64,000 bases of DNA from Rhea pennata (Eukaryota > Chordata > Aves > Rheiformes > Rheidae), in the NCBI RefSeq assembly GCF_028389875.1, contig NC_084702.1, positions 53,664,053 to 53,728,052 on the forward strand. The letters are read 5' to 3'. The notes under the pieces were generated by a model that searched no databases, had not been told where the DNA came from, and saw only the letters and a list, made by a program, of their open reading frames with translations. Positions 63,895 to 64,000 of this stretch are shown here, in pieces; the first letter of the stretch is position 1, and each line of letters opens with the position of its first letter. A program made the translations under genes and the position numbers.

Positions 63895-64000
63895 TACTTG
63901 AAATGGAAGCATTGTTCTGTTTCTCCTGTTACTCCGTTTAGAGTAGTATATTAAATGATTAAATTTGACATTGAAATCACAAAAGCTAACATGAGAGATC

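Larger units (their letters stand above)
42362..64000 (+). other. SSBP2: SSBP2 intron 1 (5' part, continues past the window)
   Basis: The intron begins with the consensus donor GTGAGTAC at 42362. I looked for sequence encoding the conserved LisH continuation (LALYVYEYLL) and did not find it, so the rest of the window is read as intron. The first ~1 kb is CpG-island sequence and composition drops to AT-rich near 43.4 kb. A first intron longer than 21 kb fits the known large size of SSBP2 in vertebrates. Apart from the repeats listed separately I see no gene inside it. Confidence 0.85.
52401..64000. other. SSBP2 intron 1 sequence, nothing recognised beyond listed repeats
   Basis: AT-rich intron with the homopolymers and microsatellites listed separately. 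Frames of 80-116 codons (for example 55461-55811 on the minus strand and 57874-58143 on the plus strand) have no recognisable domain. No SSBP2 exon 2 was seen before the window ends. Confidence 0.6.

Noticed and set aside
1-64000. CRISPR arrays, operons, prophage or plasmid functions
   Set aside because: The window has vertebrate features (CpG island, intron, LINE fossils) and no regularly spaced repeats or dense coding.

Overview
This is a non-repetitive, AT-rich stretch of a vertebrate nuclear genome and almost certainly sauropsid. A bird is the best guess, with turtle or crocodilian as alternatives. The evidence is old CR1 LINE fossils on both strands, several hairpin-type short repeats of the kind common in bird, turtle and crocodilian DNA, and no mammalian Alu, B1 or L1 sequence. 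I saw no bacterial-style gene, operon, CRISPR array, recognisable endogenous retrovirus or rRNA/tRNA gene. Nearly all the open reading frames (60-120 codons) are chance frames in noncoding DNA. The few much longer ones, near 41.5-43 kb, arise because the very high GC content there has few stop codons.

One gene is recognisable. At 42303-42361 lies the first coding exon of SSBP2 (single-stranded-DNA-binding protein 2, a partner of LDB1) on the + strand. It encodes MYGKGKSNSSVPSDSQAREK and ends in a consensus GTGAGT splice donor at 42362. It sits inside a CpG island of about 1.9 kb (about 41497-43380), which holds the promoter, the 5' UTR and the first ~1 kb of intron 1. An in-frame TGA at 42279-42281 fixes the ATG. 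Upstream are an AT-rich core-promoter-like patch, a PBX/MEIS composite site, a CCAAT box, an RFX-like palindrome and two TGACAG half-sites. No later SSBP2 exon was recognised, so 42362-64000 is read as the 5' part of a long first intron.

The 41.5 kb upstream of the CpG island looks intergenic. Its main features are a degraded but nearly collinear CR1 LINE at about 5.6-8.3 kb (+ strand, with traces of endonuclease, reverse transcriptase and 3' UTR), a minus-strand CR1 reverse-transcriptase fragment at about 27.0-27.3 kb, and a group of three palindromic short repeats at 9.54-9.87 kb. Further single repeats lie at 0.2, 1.9-2.15, 14.8, 18.2, 18.85 and 30.5 kb, and there is one speculative noncoding exon at 13824-13886. 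Intron 1 carries another minus-strand CR1 fragment (about 52.14-52.40 kb), a purine-rich block (49.2-49.8 kb) and several homopolymer or microsatellite tracts.

I did not find a new biological system. The items most worth checking are the transcription-factor site cluster at the SSBP2 promoter, the candidate spliced exon at 13.8 kb and the palindromic repeat cluster at 9.5 kb. All family assignments come from reading the sequence by eye and recalling known families; no database search was run.
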